Part shown: in pieces, positions 32,395 to 42,378 of the stretch
Numbering within the stretch: the stretch's first letter is position 1
How the letters are laid out: each line of letters opens with the position of its first letter
Assembly: GCA_001592805.2 (NCBI GenBank)
Contig: CP051139.1
Coordinates: forward strand, 744,001-808,000
Source of the DNA: Peltaster fructicola
Lineage: Eukaryota; Ascomycota; Dothideomycetes
Direction: 5' to 3'
DNA: 64,000 nt
Notes under the pieces: model-generated
The model's database searches: none
What the model saw: only the letters and a program-made list of their open reading frames with translations
Told to the model about the DNA's origin: nothing
Translations under genes and position numbers: made by a program

Positions 32395-34002
32395 ATGGTT
32401 CTTGGCGACGGCAAGCACCATGATCACGAAGATTGGGTATATGAGTGGCCAGGCAACATCCGTGTTGAATTGGATCTCGCTGCATGTCTCGATGCGTTGC
32501 ACGGCAGAGCGATCCCTCATATCGATTCCACGCAGCCTCAGCATCCACTCCAACAAGTTTGTCTCGTGAGAGGCATACGCTACACTGAAGGGTTCGGCGA
32601 GCAGCTACGAGGTGTACTACCAGTCTACACACGCAGCCTCAACGCCCGGCAGATCATGAGCGACGGAATCCCGAAATTCACATGCAAAGAAGACATTCCT
32701 TACTGCATTTGGCATCCTACGACCGCCAAAGAGGACACATACCGAAGACTGCTGGGAACATACGGTGCAGAGTATCCTCAGTTGGCTTATCAGGTCGGAC
32801 GTGCTTGTGCTGTCGCCGGCTATACAAAGCTGTACGAAGAGCTTGACATCCTGCCGGACGTTCACATTGCAGAGGAGGCCCGCGAATCCGGATCGACCGA
32901 GATCTTCGATGTCATCATGGCGCAACCTGTTCGATACGATATCATGAACGACTATACACTGTCGGTACAGCTGGAGGCCCGCACACCATCCAATCTCAAC
33001 GGAGATACTGCAGTATCCTGGATGCTCAATGTCAAGCAGGAGATCTTATTCCCGGCATCTGGTTACATCAATCCAGCGACGGGCGAATTCGTTGTTCCCT
33101 CTCATCGTGGCTTCGAACGTCAATACTTCGATCTGACTGAGGACATGAACATAGATGAGCATGCGTCTGAGCTACATAGTCAACGACTGTCGACGACGCG
33201 ATTGGAAGTGCAACTACTGCACGAACCTCTGCCAACCGACTTGCCCACTGTTCAGAAGGATCTCCTCATCGTCATGGCAGCATATCATGGCGATATCGAT
33301 CGGTATGCCCGACTCCGCAGACCAGTGTTTGTGCTGTCTGAGGACTACTGCTGCCGCCGTGGATGCTATCACAATCCAATGTTCGCTATGTGGTGGTCGA
33401 AACAGCCTAGGAAGAAGCCAGAAGGACTACAAGCGGCGATCAATGCATGCATGATTGAATTGAACATCTTATCTGGCGCTCCTTATCCTGATGTCGACAC
33501 ACCATACACCATCTGGTGGCCGAGAACGGCCCGCGAGGCAACGTACAAGGAGCTTGCCAGGCTACAACCTAGCATGCTTCCTCAGATACTACACGCTTGC
33601 ATCGAGGCAAAGTACAAAGACCTGTTCGACGAATTGCTGCCGAAGGTGACGCCGACTAAGGCAATTGCTCTAGCTGCGGACCAGCACAGGGACGTCCACT
33701 TCCGCACAGCTATGCACCAGCGCATCGAGTCAATCACAGAGCCTCTCCGGACTGGTGCTGATGGTGCTTGGCGAGCAACAGAGTATGCGTCAAGCGACGA
33801 TGTGACTCTGTACATGAGTAACAAACTCTCGATCTCGACCAGTCTGGGCCGAGACGCGAGTTCTGGAGAATACTGTGATGCTTCCGAGGCAGAACTCAAT
33901 GCTTGTCTCCCAGAGTCCTGGAGAAGTGATGTTACGAATCGAGCTAGATTGCTATGCCACATTGATTATTACCATTGGCCGTTTCGACAAGGTCAGATGT
34001 AG
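32395..34002 (+). CDS. Unknown fungal protein with internal duplication
   Basis: A 535-residue frame from the ATG at 32395 (MVLGDGKHHDH). The coding signal continues upstream without an ATG, so an extra 5' exon may exist. The protein has two halves that resemble each other: DIPYCIWHPTTAKEDTYRRL at about 32694 matches DTPYTIWWPRTAREATYKEL at about 33496, each followed by a helix ending in YTKLYEEL or YKDLFDEL. The spacing (about 800 bp) and the conserved W-P-x-T-A-(K/R)-E-x-T-Y pattern suggest an ancient duplication of a whole domain. The helical pairs are faintly ankyrin-like. No signal peptide, membrane helix or known catalytic motif. I do not recognise a named family. Confidence 0.7.
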   Translation: MVLGDGKHHDHEDWVYEWPGNIRVELDLAACLDALHGRAIPHIDSTQPQHPLQQVCLVRGIRYTEGFGEQLRGVLPVYTRSLNARQIMSDGIPKFTCKEDIPYCIWHPTTAKEDTYRRLLGTYGAEYPQLAYQVGRACAVAGYTKLYEELDILPDVHIAEEARESGSTEIFDVIMAQPVRYDIMNDYTLSVQLEARTPSNLNGDTAVSWMLNVKQEILFPASGYINPATGEFVVPSHRGFERQYFDLTEDMNIDEHASELHSQRLSTTRLEVQLLHEPLPTDLPTVQKDLLIVMAAYHGDIDRYARLRRPVFVLSEDYCCRRGCYHNPMFAMWWSKQPRKKPEGLQAAINACMIELNILSGAPYPDVDTPYTIWWPRTAREATYKELARLQPSMLPQILHACIEAKYKDLFDELLPKVTPTKAIALAADQHRDVHFRTAMHQRIESITEPLRTGADGAWRATEYASSDDVTLYMSNKLSISTSLGRDASSGEYCDASEAELNACLPESWRSDVTNRARLLCHIDYYHWPFRQGQM

Positions 34003-34746
34003 GAACGATCATTCGCAATACTTGGTTGGCAGCCATGCACTTGTAATCACTTTGGTGCTGGGAGCAGTCCTCAAGACCTGATGCACTGCTCGGGTGCTAG
34101 TAGCCAAACTATCCATGGGAACACCACTGGCTTTATGCTGGGATTGCTGACCGCTGCACATGTCTTCAAAAGGCGTAAGCTTTTGTAGCCATGAGCCTCA
34201 GTCCCAGCCAGACGATACATTGTTATGAGCAGCCCGTCGTCACTGGCTGCTTGCATTGTCTTTGCCCTTGAGTTGCCTTTGATGCGTGAGACTCGATGAG
34301 TTGTCGATGAAGTGATAGCATGTAGAAAGCGTGTGGGAGGCTTGATCCTAAGGCAAAATTCATGGTGTGGAAAAGCAAGCACGTGAGACAGCAAGTCAAG
34401 CGACGCGTGCGAGCCCTGCATCCAAGATCGTTTGTTCTTCTACCTCCAATCGCAACACAATCGCATTTCCTGCTTCTTTCATCTGTGAGTCCAACAAGCA
34501 TTGTCCAAAGCCTTGGGAACAATCAAACTACTCTTCACGCGGAGAGCTGAACGCTCGCAGTATCACGAGGCGTTTTCACCTGGACGACCAGCTGTTCGAA
34601 AGCAAAGCCTCTCGACCTCATCAACCTTTTGCGTGCTATACGCCGCACCGAGATCTTGCTCAGTGTACACTTCCACTGAGCTCGAATCTCCCTTCCACAC
34701 TTCCAGAAGCCCAGTCTATATACTGTAGCAACACATACCACTCAGC
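34003..34746. other. DEF1 promoter region
   Basis: 740 bp upstream of DEF1. Short ORFs here overlap the DEF1 5' end in another frame and are not supported. No repeat seen. Confidence 0.45.
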
Positions 34747-37563
34747 ATGTCGGAAGTCGACACCAGACCTGCGTCCACAAGGGGCAGGAGCTCAGCCAGA
34801 GGCGGCCGCGGTGGCTTCAGCAGAGGAGGTCCTCGTGGAGGCAAACGCATCAACGGTACATCAGAGTCAGCAGCTGTCGAAGAAAGCTTTGATGACCAAG
34901 GAGAACTCGGCGACATGAAGCGCAAATACACTGCTCAGCTACCAGTGCTCAAGGACATGTTCGCAGACTGGAACGATGTCGATCTCCTCTTCGCGCTGCA
35001 AGAATCCGATGGCGACCTCGCAGCAACAGTCGACAAGATCTCACAAGGCAATGTCTCGCAATTCTCAGAGGTCAAGAAGAACAAGGACCGAGCTCGCTCC
35101 CGAGTCAAAGAAGAGCCAACCACTACTCCAAGCGACAAACCGGTTGGCAGCATTCGCGGCCGTGGAAGAGGTGGTCTTGAAGGCACTCGTGGAAGAGGTG
35201 GACGCGGTTCAGATCGTGGTCGCGGAGGTCATCGAGGTGCAAGAGGAGGTCACGCGACTACAAATGGCGCTGTCAAGGACGGCGACGGTCCGTCTGTACC
35301 TACCACAGAATCGACTGCATGGGATACTGGAGCCACGGAAGCATCGACTTCGGGATGGGACACAGCTGCAGCCGCGGAACCTGCTGCTGCACCAGCCGCT
35401 GCACCTGTCGAGGAGAAGCCTGCACAGAGCTTGTTGAAGAAGACGTGGGCAAGCATGTTCAGTCAACCAAAGCCTGCTCCAGCTCCAGCTCCTGCGCCAG
35501 CAGCGAAAGCCGAGCCTGAACCCCCAGCTCCTCTACCAGAGCCGGAGATCGTACCAGATGTCCCAACGCCTGCCATCCTCACCGAAGAAACTCAACCTGC
35601 CATCCTTGCAGCTGCCATTATCGATGGTGATGCTACCACAGAAGAGGCACAGATCCCGCCACCAAAGAACCCATTGACACAAGAGAATGTTGAGCACTTG
35701 CCTGACGAGTCGAACCCGCCAGCTACACACACTGCAGCCAGCACTGTTGATTCGAACGACCCTCGTAACCTCACACCGCTTCCAGGTCAGCAAGCTCCAA
35801 TCGGCAGACCTCCGCTAGGAGGCTTTGCAGCAAGCGCTCAACGTGCAGCGAGCGGCTCAATGAGAAGCGCTAGCTTCCAACGTCGTGTTCTGGAGCAGCA
35901 AGAAGCTGTTGTTATGCCTGGTCACAACGCAGTCGATCGTGCCGCTGTACAGTTCGGTAGCATGGGCTTGAACGGAGAGCCTGGGCTGGATGTCGATGAT
36001 GAGCGTGAGGATCCAGAGACACGTCAGGCACCACAGCACTCTCCACCATCTCAGCCAAAGGCGTCGCTTCCTCCTTCTCGACAGACTGCATCGACAACAG
36101 ATACAGGTGTGGTCGATACCACTACAAAGCAAGCTCCAGGGCTACCACCGGCATCTCAACAGAATGTACCGCAGCTGCAGGAGTCAAGCTTGACACAAGG
36201 TCTGCAACAAGAGCAGCAACAACATGCATACGGACAGAGTCAATTTGGCGGTTACGGTCAGTCCGCACCACAGCACGATGCACAGGCCGCTCAACAGAAG
36301 CCATACGATCCATTTACCAGCCAAGGGCAGCACCCTCAGTACGACCGCTTTGGACAGCCAATACAGGCACCACAACAATCATCTCAGCAAGGCCACTCTG
36401 GCTTTGGTGGTCTGCCATCTGGACAACACGACTACTCGTCATACTATGGCTCTGAGCAGCACCGCAATGCTTACAACCACTACTACGGTGCGCAGAATAA
36501 CTACGCCCAGCAGGACAACAGAAGCCAGGGACAGCAGCAAGATGCAAATCTCGGTCAGCGTGCAGCAAGTGGCTATGGTAGTGAGCAAGCCTATGCTGCT
36601 CAGGCACAACAACAGGTGAGTATGCAATATGATAGCTTGAGCAGAGCTGATTTGTTGAAGGCTCGCTACGCCGAGGGTGGTAACTCTGGCAACACTACAC
36701 CAAACCCACTGATGAGTGGACAGCAGCAGCACAACCCTGCTGCACAGCAGTCTGCTCACTCAATGCACCATCAACAGCAGGGCCAGTCGCAGCACCAGCA
36801 GCAGCAACAACACCCATACGGCACCAACGCAAGTGGCTTTCCGTATGGACACCCATACTTCAACAGCCCATATGCTCAAGCATATCAGAACCAGTTCGGC
36901 TTCAGTGGCTATCCGCAAGGCTACACTGGCAAGACAGGCGGCATGTATGGCGCGCCACAAGGATACGGCATGGGCTCGCAGTCATCGTACGAGCAGCACA
37001 GCTCCTCTCCAGGCAACACCAACGCCTTCTCTCAAAACCAGCAGAGCTCGTTGCGAAGTGCCAGCGGAGTGTCTTCTGGTCTAGGAGGTGCCACTCTTGA
37101 CGAGTATGGTCGCCAACCGGCCCAGGCGTCCTCCCATGCCAACTCCAGCTTCGGCATCAATGATCCATTCGCCCGCACTCCATCTGGTTTCGGGGCTCAG
37201 GGCTATGCAGGTCAAACCACCACTGCTGGACACGAGGATAGCCTGAAGGCATACGACAGCACTAAGACGGGCTCGTCTCCAGCATTGGCTCAGGCTGGCC
37301 GGCCTAGCTCTGCGGCAAACAATGTTCCAGCCACTACTCAAGCTGGACACCCTCACCCACAGGGACAGCAGGGCTTTGGTGGCTACCAAGGCTACCCAGC
37401 ACAGAACAGCCAGTATGGCGGTCTGGGAGGTCTCGGAGGTCACCAGCAACAGGGTCAAACCCAGCAAGGCCAATACAGCGGCTATGGTGCTTCAAACTTT
37501 AGCCAGTACGGCAGCTACAACTCTCGTGGTGGTTGGGGTCAGACATACGGTGGTGGCCACTAA
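34747..37563 (+). CDS. DEF1: RNA polymerase II degradation factor 1 (DEF1)
   Basis: Single-exon 938-residue protein. Def1 recruits the ubiquitin machinery to stalled RNA polymerase II. In order: an N-terminal RG-rich patch (SSARGGRGGFSRGGPRGGKR); a CUE-like ubiquitin-binding domain at about residues 62-105 (LPVLKDMFADWNDVDLLFAL); a second RG-rich stretch (about 135-170); Pro/Ala/Glu-rich linkers; and a very long Gln/Gly/Tyr-rich low-complexity C-terminus (about 450-938), which is the hallmark of Def1 and prion-like in composition. Known: in yeast the C-terminal part is removed by proteasomal processing, releasing the N-terminal part to the nucleus; whether that happens here is inference. Confidence 0.9.
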   Translation: MSEVDTRPASTRGRSSARGGRGGFSRGGPRGGKRINGTSESAAVEESFDDQGELGDMKRKYTAQLPVLKDMFADWNDVDLLFALQESDGDLAATVDKISQGNVSQFSEVKKNKDRARSRVKEEPTTTPSDKPVGSIRGRGRGGLEGTRGRGGRGSDRGRGGHRGARGGHATTNGAVKDGDGPSVPTTESTAWDTGATEASTSGWDTAAAAEPAAAPAAAPVEEKPAQSLLKKTWASMFSQPKPAPAPAPAPAAKAEPEPPAPLPEPEIVPDVPTPAILTEETQPAILAAAIIDGDATTEEAQIPPPKNPLTQENVEHLPDESNPPATHTAASTVDSNDPRNLTPLPGQQAPIGRPPLGGFAASAQRAASGSMRSASFQRRVLEQQEAVVMPGHNAVDRAAVQFGSMGLNGEPGLDVDDEREDPETRQAPQHSPPSQPKASLPPSRQTASTTDTGVVDTTTKQAPGLPPASQQNVPQLQESSLTQGLQQEQQQHAYGQSQFGGYGQSAPQHDAQAAQQKPYDPFTSQGQHPQYDRFGQPIQAPQQSSQQGHSGFGGLPSGQHDYSSYYGSEQHRNAYNHYYGAQNNYAQQDNRSQGQQQDANLGQRAASGYGSEQAYAAQAQQQVSMQYDSLSRADLLKARYAEGGNSGNTTPNPLMSGQQQHNPAAQQSAHSMHHQQQGQSQHQQQQQHPYGTNASGFPYGHPYFNSPYAQAYQNQFGFSGYPQGYTGKTGGMYGAPQGYGMGSQSSYEQHSSSPGNTNAFSQNQQSSLRSASGVSSGLGGATLDEYGRQPAQASSHANSSFGINDPFARTPSGFGAQGYAGQTTTAGHEDSLKAYDSTKTGSSPALAQAGRPSSAANNVPATTQAGHPHPQGQQGFGGYQGYPAQNSQYGGLGGLGGHQQQGQTQQGQYSGYGASNFSQYGSYNSRGGWGQTYGGGH

Positions 37564-38335
37564 TCATCAGCGAAATCCTTGAGCTTGTGAAGCAATCGCA
37601 TTCACGAGGGGCGTTTACTATGAAAGGATGTACTATGTTCTGGGTTTGCAAGGTCCTCACAGCTCAATCTATTCGAAAAGATGCATCTTCGATGGGAGAC
37701 GAGAAGGGACTGCTTCCATCTAAACTTCAGCGGGTTTGTTCACAAAAAAGATCATGTGCACTGTCACGATATGGGTTTCTTTCTCTGATCTTGCTTCTGC
37801 CTTGTGCAATTCCAGCAGATGCTGTAACTAAGGGAGTCAATCAAGAACGATACCATCTGCTCATGCAGTTGGAACGTGTACGTATAGCCTCTGGTGCATT
37901 GTGCTGTTGCTTCGCGATTTTCAGTCGCCGCATATGCAAGCTGCTCTCTACAGGATTCTTCTTGCTTGTGAATCCCCATGTGATGATGTCTCTGAAGAAC
38001 TTGCCGCCTCGCTTGCTGAAGAGTCCGCCGGCGGTGTCTGATCTCATGTGTTCCATGGACATCGAGTTGACCCTGTCTTGGCACTGGGGTTGTCGCGCCG
38101 CTAGCACTCATATCTGTCGGGGGACATTCCTGGTTTATCGACAGTTCAATACATGCAAGTAGCCTGGCGTCTGCATGCACGAATGAGGCGCAAGTTCTAT
38201 ATTTACACACATGATGGTGCTCAGCCTCTCAACTCGATGTGAGGGCGGGAGATATGCAAGCAATTGTGACAGGAGGCCTCGCGTCTCCATCACTCCAACG
38301 AATTTGTCCGACCACAGCAGATTCTCACGCTCACG
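37564..38335. other. Intergenic region containing a possible small minus-strand gene
   Basis: 770 bp between DEF1 and the nucleoside-hydrolase-like gene. The only coding-like stretch is the minus-strand ORF at 37841-38062. Confidence 0.4.
37841..38062 (-). CDS. Possible small basic protein, unknown
   Basis: A 73-codon ORF from MSMEHMRSDTAGG. It contains a compact amphipathic basic segment (GGLFSKRGGKFFRDIITWGF) followed by SKKNPVESSLHMRRLKIAKQ, which looks more protein-like than the surrounding shadows. The frame is open a little further upstream (to 38107), and a splice from an ATG near 38125 is conceivable. No family recognised. It could equally be chance. Confidence 0.3.
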   Translation of the reverse strand: MSMEHMRSDTAGGLFSKRGGKFFRDIITWGFTSKKNPVESSLHMRRLKIAKQQHNAPEAIRTRSNCMSRWYRS

Positions 38336-39542
38336 ATGGGCCCATTCGATCCAAGGAAGGTCATCATTGACTGTAGTGCGGTATAGTTCTGACAGAGCGT
38401 AGGGACGGACGACGCAGGCTAACATTTGCATCAGGAGCTCGAAGACGTCTTGGCTCTACTGAAAGCATTTGCGTCCGGTCGTCGGGCCCTTGAAGTGCTG
38501 TTGATATCAGTAACCAACCTCAGTGGACGGATTGTACCTGGTCTTGACAACGTTGTTTCTATGTTCGACCATCTCAAGGAAGAGCTGATGTGGCGGCGAC
38601 AGAAGCATTACCGTATCAGATACGACGAGCTAGAAGACCCGTCCAACCGTCCAGTGGTCAGCGTAGGATGTGACCAGCCGCTTGAGTCATCTACGACAGG
38701 ACTCGCTCTCTCAGAGATCTGGCAGAATGTTCACTCTGATCAGGGACCGACATCCTTCTTCACTGCATCACGCAAACCTGCACATGAAGAAATCTTACAG
38801 GTGCTGCGAGACAACGAACCAGGATCGATCACAATCGTGGCCATTGGTCCATTGACGACGATAGCAACCGCGGCTAGGTCTGACCCAGACACTTTCCTTC
38901 GCGCCAAGGAGGTGTTAGTAGTTGGCGGGTCGATGGATGCTACAGAGGTGCGTATAAGAACAGATGCTTTGAGTGGCCAGCTGATAGGGCCAGATCCTTG
39001 CGAAACCAGAGAACAACATATCCCAGGATCCCCTTGCTGCAGCACAACTCTTTGCTTTGACATCAAGCACGCCGAGTTCAACCATGCCGCTGGCCGCAAG
39101 CTATCCTGAGCATCTCGATTCATTACCTCGACTTCGTATATTGCTCTTCCCACAAAGCAGTACGAAGGGCTATGCAATCAATAGGACAGATTTGCAAGGA
39201 TTCGCAAGGGCTGGGGACGATTCACCTCTGCTGTTGTGGATCAAACCGACCTTGGAACTGTCGGACGACGATGACCTTCATTCGAGTCGGTTGCACGTTC
39301 CTGGAACTATGGCTCTTACCTACGCTGCTACGTCATTCGATTATGAGTGGTCGGGATCCGATCCAAAGGACATTCGTGTGAACTTGACTGGCGATACCAC
39401 CGGCTTGTATGTCGTCGAGGAATCGAATACCAGCTGCGGAAATCAGCTGTACATACGCTACAACGAGGCGCCGTCCTCCTATGGACTTATCTTGGTGCCC
39501 ACGATCTTCACGCGTGGACCCCCTTCGAAAGTAGGCATATGA
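38336..39542 (+). CDS. Nucleoside-hydrolase-fold protein with degenerate active site
   Basis: Three exons (38336-38380, 38435-38947, 38988-39542) give 370 residues; introns are GTATAG...ATCAG and GTGCGT...GATAG. The fold is that of inosine-uridine-preferring hydrolases: N-terminal KVIID strand, SITIVAIGPLTTIATAARSDP (NLGPLTNIA-type motif), then KEVLVVGGSMDATEGQ and NNISQDPLAAAQLF. The calcium/catalytic signature, DxDPGxDDA in active enzymes, reads DCSAELEDV here, so the second Asp is Ser and the first Asp of the DD pair is Glu. The usual HDP near the C-terminus reads HVPGTMAL, losing that Asp as well. Active members cleave ribonucleosides to base and ribose; this copy looks catalytically impaired unless an unusual geometry compensates. 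Confidence 0.75.
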
Positions 39543-39607
39543 GGGGCTTGCGGAGCTTCGCAAGAGGCTTGCAAGCAGGATGCAGGCAGATCTTCGCAGT
39601 GAGAGTC

Positions 39608-39618
39608 TATATATAAGG
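39608..39618 (+). promoter_or_regulatory. TATA-like element
   Basis: TATATATAAGG lies about 245 bp upstream of the next plus-strand ATG and is a plausible core-promoter element for that membrane-protein gene. Confidence 0.4.
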
Positions 39619-39861
39619 CGTCCAAATGCTGAAGGTTACATCGTCAAATCGAGCACGTGGCATGTGCAAATAACGAGAACTCAATCACTTGAGACGCAGC
39701 AATGACCTCACATCCACTTGACGCTCTTGCTATTCTGTTTTGATGGATATGTGCAAACTGGTGGTATATGATAGGATGGGTGCTCGAAATTTTGAGTTCA
39801 AACTTGACATGCGGACAAAACCACAGCGTCACAGCAACAGCACGAACCATCGTCCTTCGAC

Positions 39862-40728
39862 ATGCTTAGTACCAATGCCGCGATCAGTAATACCATGCCT
39901 CACCACTCACAGGATCCATCGAAACGCAAACAGACATTCGCCATTCCCTCACCATTTCAACCAGCATCATGTAATCTGAAGCCACTGCTCGAGCAATGCG
40001 ACCCTACGAAAGTCTACCTGTTCCACATCGACCGCAGTCACGCTGATTACAAACGCAACATCTTCCTGGTACCAGTGTTGCTCAATGGCACAATCGGTCT
40101 TCTGCTTCTCTGGCGAATCTACGCTGCTGCACCAACATACTGGGCGATGATTTTGTCCATGATCGGTGCACAGAGCTCCGCGAATGTGGACATCACAACC
40201 AGCACAAGAAAGCAGCAGATCTTGTTGGTCCTGCGGCGAGCAGCGCTGATCTTCCTCGACTTCCTGCTCCTTCGTCTCGTCGGCCCATGGCCAATAACAT
40301 TCTTCTTCGAACGACCTTCCAATCCAGTCACTTGGCGATTCAAGCTTGGCTTCCAGGCACAAGAAGTCATTGCTCGTGTGTCTCGTGGCTGGGGCGCTGA
40401 GGACCTTTTGAGCGGCACGAAGAAGGGCGGCGAGAGTCCTTTCTTCAAGACTCGAATCAATACCGCTGTCGACAAGGAGACCATGGCTAAGACAGGATAT
40501 CTCATGATGGACCGCAGCTGGGATCTGGACTTCCAACTCATGTTGGACGCGCACACTTTACTGAAGCGGAAGGACTTGACGCAGACTGACATAGATTGCG
40601 TCGCACTCGCGCACATGGAGAGTCCTATCGGATGGTGTGAATGGAGATGGCAGAAGCCGACGAGCTCAGACGAGGAGCTTCACAAGACGCTTGCAACATT
40701 GAGAGCAGAAGCCGCCGCAAGCAAGTAA
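39862..40728 (+). CDS. Uncharacterised fungal membrane protein
   Basis: A 288-residue single-exon protein. A second in-frame ATG at 39895 (MPHHSQDPSK) has better context and may be the start, giving 277 residues. Hydrophobic segments: NIFLVPVLLNGTIGLLLLW, a weaker YWAMILSMIGA, and AALIFLDFLLLRLVGPWPIT. After them comes a soluble C-terminal half with FFKTRINTAVDKETMAKTGY and MDRSWDLDFQLMLDAHTLLK, and a conserved-looking GWCEWRW. No catalytic motif or signal peptide is recognised. I have seen similar uncharacterised proteins in ascomycetes but know of no function. It converges with the GPHR gene, 16 bp between stops. Confidence 0.75.
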   Translation: MLSTNAAISNTMPHHSQDPSKRKQTFAIPSPFQPASCNLKPLLEQCDPTKVYLFHIDRSHADYKRNIFLVPVLLNGTIGLLLLWRIYAAAPTYWAMILSMIGAQSSANVDITTSTRKQQILLVLRRAALIFLDFLLLRLVGPWPITFFFERPSNPVTWRFKLGFQAQEVIARVSRGWGAEDLLSGTKKGGESPFFKTRINTAVDKETMAKTGYLMMDRSWDLDFQLMLDAHTLLKRKDLTQTDIDCVALAHMESPIGWCEWRWQKPTSSDEELHKTLATLRAEAAASK

Positions 40729-40744
40729 AACATACAAAGCACTA

Positions 40745-42378
40745 CTAATGTCGTTTCTCCATTTCAGTCCCATCGTCGTCCCAGTCGTCATTCCCACCCG
40801 CAACCTTGCGGCCGATGAAGATACCTACAGCTGTCAAGCCCACAGCTACAAGGAACCAGCTTTCAAACCAAGCCTCGACAAAGCTGCTCTCCAGTGGAGC
40901 TCCTAGCGCTTCTGTGATCACTCCGCTGACTTCAGCAGGCAAGTTGGCTCGCAACAGCAGCGCTGAACTGATGACATATGTGCCTGCCACCTGACTGATG
41001 ACCAGCGGCAGCGATGTCTGGGCGTGCTGTAGCACAGTCGGCGCGAAGCGTGAGAATAGTCGAAAGGTCTGCAGCACGGCGTTGGATAGGATGCTAGCAG
41101 CATGATGCCAGACATTAAGAAGCTGATCTGTCGTGACCATGCTGCTTGGTCGAGGTCGTTGTCCCAATGTGCAGTCAACACGCTTATGACGTTGTTGATC
41201 GGATCTGCCGATGCAAATGTAGCATCTGGCTGCCACCATCGTCGGACAGTGCTGATAGACGTCGCGCCTATCCTGTAGGCACAGTACAAGGCGAAGACTG
41301 TGTTGAAAACATTGAGGAGTCTGCCTGTCTTCGTCCTTAGCAGCTCTTGTTCTGCGTACCGTGCTCGTAAAGTAGACAACGATTGGCTCAATGAGAACCT
41401 CATCGTTTCCAATCCAGACACTTCCATCTCGAGCGCCTTTAGCTCCTGTGCCTCTGAGCTTCCTCGAAATGTGCCGACGACTCGTCCCATGAACCCAGCA
41501 CTGTTCGGTGTCTTAGGACTATCCACCGTCCTCTGCTGCAGCGCGCGTAACCTACTTTGCTTGGCAAGCAACATCTCTTCAGTAGCTGTCAGTCCTGCCT
41601 CTTTTCGCGATATGTCTGACTCCTTGACCGTCTTATGCCGTACGCCGAACGTCTGCCACAGCGATGCCACTGCTGCAAAGCCAGCAAGTGATGCCAATAA
41701 CGATATGCCAATGATCCCGACTCTTTCCAAGCAGGCCTCGGTGAGGATACGATCGCTCTTCCTGATTGCGGCATCCGCTTTAACCAATGCTTCTCGCAGG
41801 ATGGAGACCTGAGGTATGTACCAGAAGACTAGTAGCCATGATGCGAATAGACCAAGCTCCAGCACTAGGCGAGCACGAGAGGTACTTCGTTTCGTGGATG
41901 TCGAGTCCTGCGGTGTGAGCATCGTCTTGGCGAATGAATGTATCTCAATGGCTGGAGTGACGAGCACACTCAGCGCAAGCAGCCATGTGAGAGTGACCTG
42001 CAGTGCCAGACTGCGCGCTGCTGGATGGAGTGTATTGGAGATCTCGCATAGCAGCAGCTCGGCCAACACTGCTGAGAGGCCGATGGACACCGAGAAGACG
42101 ACCCGCGCAACGATTTGTGTGTTCGGCCTTCTCAGCGCTTGCAGAGTGGTTGTCTTACTCTTCTCGCCATTCTTGAACTGCGGTAGACTTGTCTGCGGCC
42201 TGGCGTCACCCGTAATCGAAGGCCATAGTCGCTGCGAGGCGATGATCGATACCACGACCCATGTGGCTGCGAATGGTAGGAGAGATAGTAGGACGGTTGT
42301 CGGCGGTGCTGTGTCAAGCCGTCGTTGTAGCTCCACGGGCTTGTGAGAGCCACAGTCCAGACAGTCGTCGAGGAACAT
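40745..42378 (-). CDS. Golgi pH regulator (GPHR/GTG) family protein, frameshifted
   Basis: A multipass membrane protein related to human GPHR and plant GTG1/2, which influence Golgi or ER acidification as anion channels. One frame runs from 42378 (MFLDDCLDCGS) through five or more hydrophobic segments and the coiled-coil loop (EMLLAKQSRLRALQQ) to QISFLMSGIMLLAS near 41090. The conserved continuation AVLQTFRLFSRFAPTVLQHA and SLPLVISQVAGTYVISSALLL lies in another frame and runs to 40745. No intron can fit, because the conserved residues on each side are only about five bases apart around 41081-41092. Either one base is wrong in the assembly or the gene is truly frameshifted. The C-terminal DDWDDDGTEMEKRH is family-like. 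Together about 540 residues, the expected length. Confidence 0.8.

Noticed and set aside
34367-34918. 183-codon plus-strand frame before DEF1
   Set aside because: Overlaps the DEF1 start in another phase and becomes a Gly/Arg-to-Ala/Glu shadow of the RGG region.
36224-36619. Other-phase frames within DEF1, rich in His/Thr or Ser
   Set aside because: Products of the CAG/CAA repeat composition of the Gln-rich region.
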